Shown piece after piece: positions 62,580 to 64,000 of a stretch of 64,000 nt of DNA. The stretch is from Polytrichum commune (taxonomy: Eukaryota > Streptophyta > Polytrichopsida > Polytrichales > Polytrichaceae). Position 1 is the stretch's first letter. Every line of letters begins with the position of its first letter. The DNA lies in contig OX485804.1 in NCBI GenBank assembly GCA_950295325.1, forward strand, positions 49,600,001 through 49,664,000. The letters are read 5' to 3'. The notes beneath the pieces were generated by a model. It did no database searches. It worked only from the letters and a program-made list of their open reading frames with translations, and was not told the DNA's origin. Made by a program: the position numbers and the translations under genes.

Positions 62580-63000
62580 TCATATGTTCACATAGGTTTC
62601 CCCAATCATGTCAACTACTGACCATGTTTTGAACACGTAATCGAGTCTCTTTTAAAAACATGTCTTTTTGACCCCCACTCTTGGATCCACACCTAACCAA
62701 ACATCACTCTAGTGTCCAAGGAGATTTTTGGGTATCATTGGTCAATATCTTAGTGTTTCCAAGTCCAACCGGTTACATGTTGTGATCCTCCAATTCTTCT
62801 TCATTAATTTGAGGTAGATTCCTCTATGGATGGTTGGTAATTATCTTGAAGTCTTGAACTTCCACTGGTTATTGCTCAAACTCATCCGGCTCATCTGTAA
62901 CCAAACGATCGGTTCTTCCCGTTCATTGCACCATTCAAATGTAGGTGTCCAATTGAGACGAGTAATGGAATTAGGCCCATCTACCTTATTAGCACAAGTA
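62580..63000 (+). repeat. Family B copy split by a hAT MITE
   Basis: 62,580-62,709 and 62,929-63,000 together read as one family B copy (GTCTCTTTTAAAAACATGTC, then CATTCAAATGTAGGTGTCC, then CCATCTACCTTATT). The gap is filled by the MITE at 62,710-62,928. Confidence 0.72.
62710..62928 (+). mobile_element. hAT-type MITE family D inside repeat B
   Basis: The right end TCTTCCCGTTCATTG is clear; the left end TAGTGTCCAAGGAGA is diverged. Flanks CATCACTC and CACCATTC agree at 6 of 8. The interior matches the family (AAGTCCAACCGGTTACATGT). Confidence 0.75.
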
Positions 63001-63024
63001 AATATCAAGTCTCGTTCGATATAC

Positions 63025-63229
63025 CAATGAACAGGGAGAACCGACCGCTAGTCTCAGATGAACCGGTTGAAGTTTAAAACTTCAGGAGAATTATTGATCA
63101 CTTCAAAGGAATTTATGGAATATACCTCAAACTAATATAGTAAAACCGAAGGATGTCAACATGTAACCGGTTGGACTTGCAAACACTAGGATCTCAACCG
63201 GTTATGCCCAAAAATCTCCCCACTCACTG
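63025..63229 (-). mobile_element. hAT-type MITE family D copy
   Basis: Reverse orientation, 205 bp. Starts CAATGAACAGGGAGA, ends TCTCCCCACTCACTG, and carries GGATGTCAACATGTAACCGG. The flanking 8-mers do not match well. Confidence 0.72.
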
Positions 63230-63263
63230 ATCAAGACTTTAGAAAACATACCAACCATTTGTA

Positions 63264-63350
63264 GAAGGAATGTATCAAATGTACCTCGATTTAATGCAGA
63301 AAAACCGAAAGATGTCAACATGTGACCGATTGGACTTGGAAACACTGGGA
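63264..63350 (-). mobile_element. Fragment of hAT-type MITE family D
   Basis: GAAAGATGTCAACATGTGAC and TTGGACTTGGAAACACTGGG match the family interior in reverse. Both ends are missing. Confidence 0.6.
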
Positions 63351-64000
63351 TCCTATGTTCGGGGAAAACCGACGGCTAGTTCATTATCAGCCGATGGATT
63401 TCCCCTCATGGCCGGTCCAAATTTCCAACCATCGGATGACAATCCGACTGTAATTTCAATCCTCCGGCAATTAGCCGATGGATTAGAAAATGTCCCGGAA
63501 ATGTAGCCGATTCTTCTTGTGAGTTACTGGATTTCAGCCGGAAGCATCCAGAGCGCTATTGGTCTGGGGCATCTGATGATGCACTTGAGGAAGTACCCTA
63601 AACCTTAAACTTTTTGAATTATGCAACCTTTCCATGACCAAATCCATTTGCTTCTATGAAGAATTGGGGGACCCTTGGCCTTCAAGCGGTGAAGGCATTG
63701 CTAGGTTCAATTCCTGCCAAGGATATTAACTCTTCAAATTTAAAGTTTTGAACATGCCTTTCTTTTCACTTATTCAAGATTTTGTACTAAGAAATGTTTT
63801 CTAATAACTTTTCATACATTTTTTAAACAATTAGTGCCGATATGAATTCCATTTAAACGGATATTGGCCAATGAAAATATGAAAATATAGGCAATTGGCC
63901 GATTGATTTTACAAAAGACCGGCTGTTGCCGATGTAAATTGGAAAAAATCCGACCCTTCGTAGCAACTATCGGCAATTAGCCACTAAGGCTTCAAAAACT

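Noticed and set aside
1-64000. CRISPR arrays, bacterial operons, LTR retrotransposon coding domains, organellar DNA insertions
   Set aside because: No regularly spaced short direct repeats, no reverse transcriptase or integrase motifs, and no organelle gene sequence were seen; all supported genes are spliced plant genes.

Overview
This is plant nuclear DNA. It is AT-rich, its genes are split by short to medium introns (about 90-1,000 bp), and the spacers are full of small nested transposable elements. Three protein-coding genes and one tRNA gene can be supported, all but the tRNA in the first 36 kb. The most telling gene is SAS-6, the cartwheel protein of centrioles and basal bodies. Flowering plants and most conifers lack it, so together with a typical plant CRTISO it points to a land plant (or close streptophyte relative) that makes swimming sperm: a moss, liverwort, hornwort, lycophyte, fern, cycad or Ginkgo. 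The compact genes favour a bryophyte or another small-genome lineage, but the sequence alone does not settle which.

Layout. 1-7.9 kb: repeat-rich spacer, then a GC-rich, purine-tract-containing stretch that is probably the promoter and 5' region of the next gene. 7,978-13,798 (+): a BCAS3-domain ATG18 (plant f/g/h class) autophagy protein. 13.8-16.3 kb: shared 3' region between convergent genes. 16,286-23,946 (-): SAS-6 in 14 exons, every splice phase consistent. 24-27 kb: spacer holding a cluster of direct and inverted repeats. 27,111-35,479 (-): plastid carotenoid isomerase CRTISO in 13 exons, with several MITE-like insertions in its introns. 35.5-64 kb: no recognisable protein gene. This part carries many MITEs, a SINE-like retroposon, a short hAT-like element with a G-rich minisatellite core, a degenerate tandem-repeat region, and a tRNA-Thr(UGU) gene at 58.4 kb.

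The genes do not form a pathway. ATG18 acts in autophagy at phosphoinositide membranes, SAS-6 builds the ninefold cartwheel of basal bodies during sperm formation, and CRTISO converts poly-cis-lycopene to all-trans-lycopene in plastids. The clearest new material is the repeat landscape. One hAT-type MITE family (about 205-235 bp, 15-bp inverted ends, 8-bp target duplications) is present in at least eight copies. Individual copies are interrupted by a SINE and by a TA-target element, and one copy sits inside an older repeat, so a relative order of insertions can be read from the sequence.

Exon coordinates were worked out by eye from splice signals, reading phase and remembered family similarity. 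No alignment, folding or database search was run.
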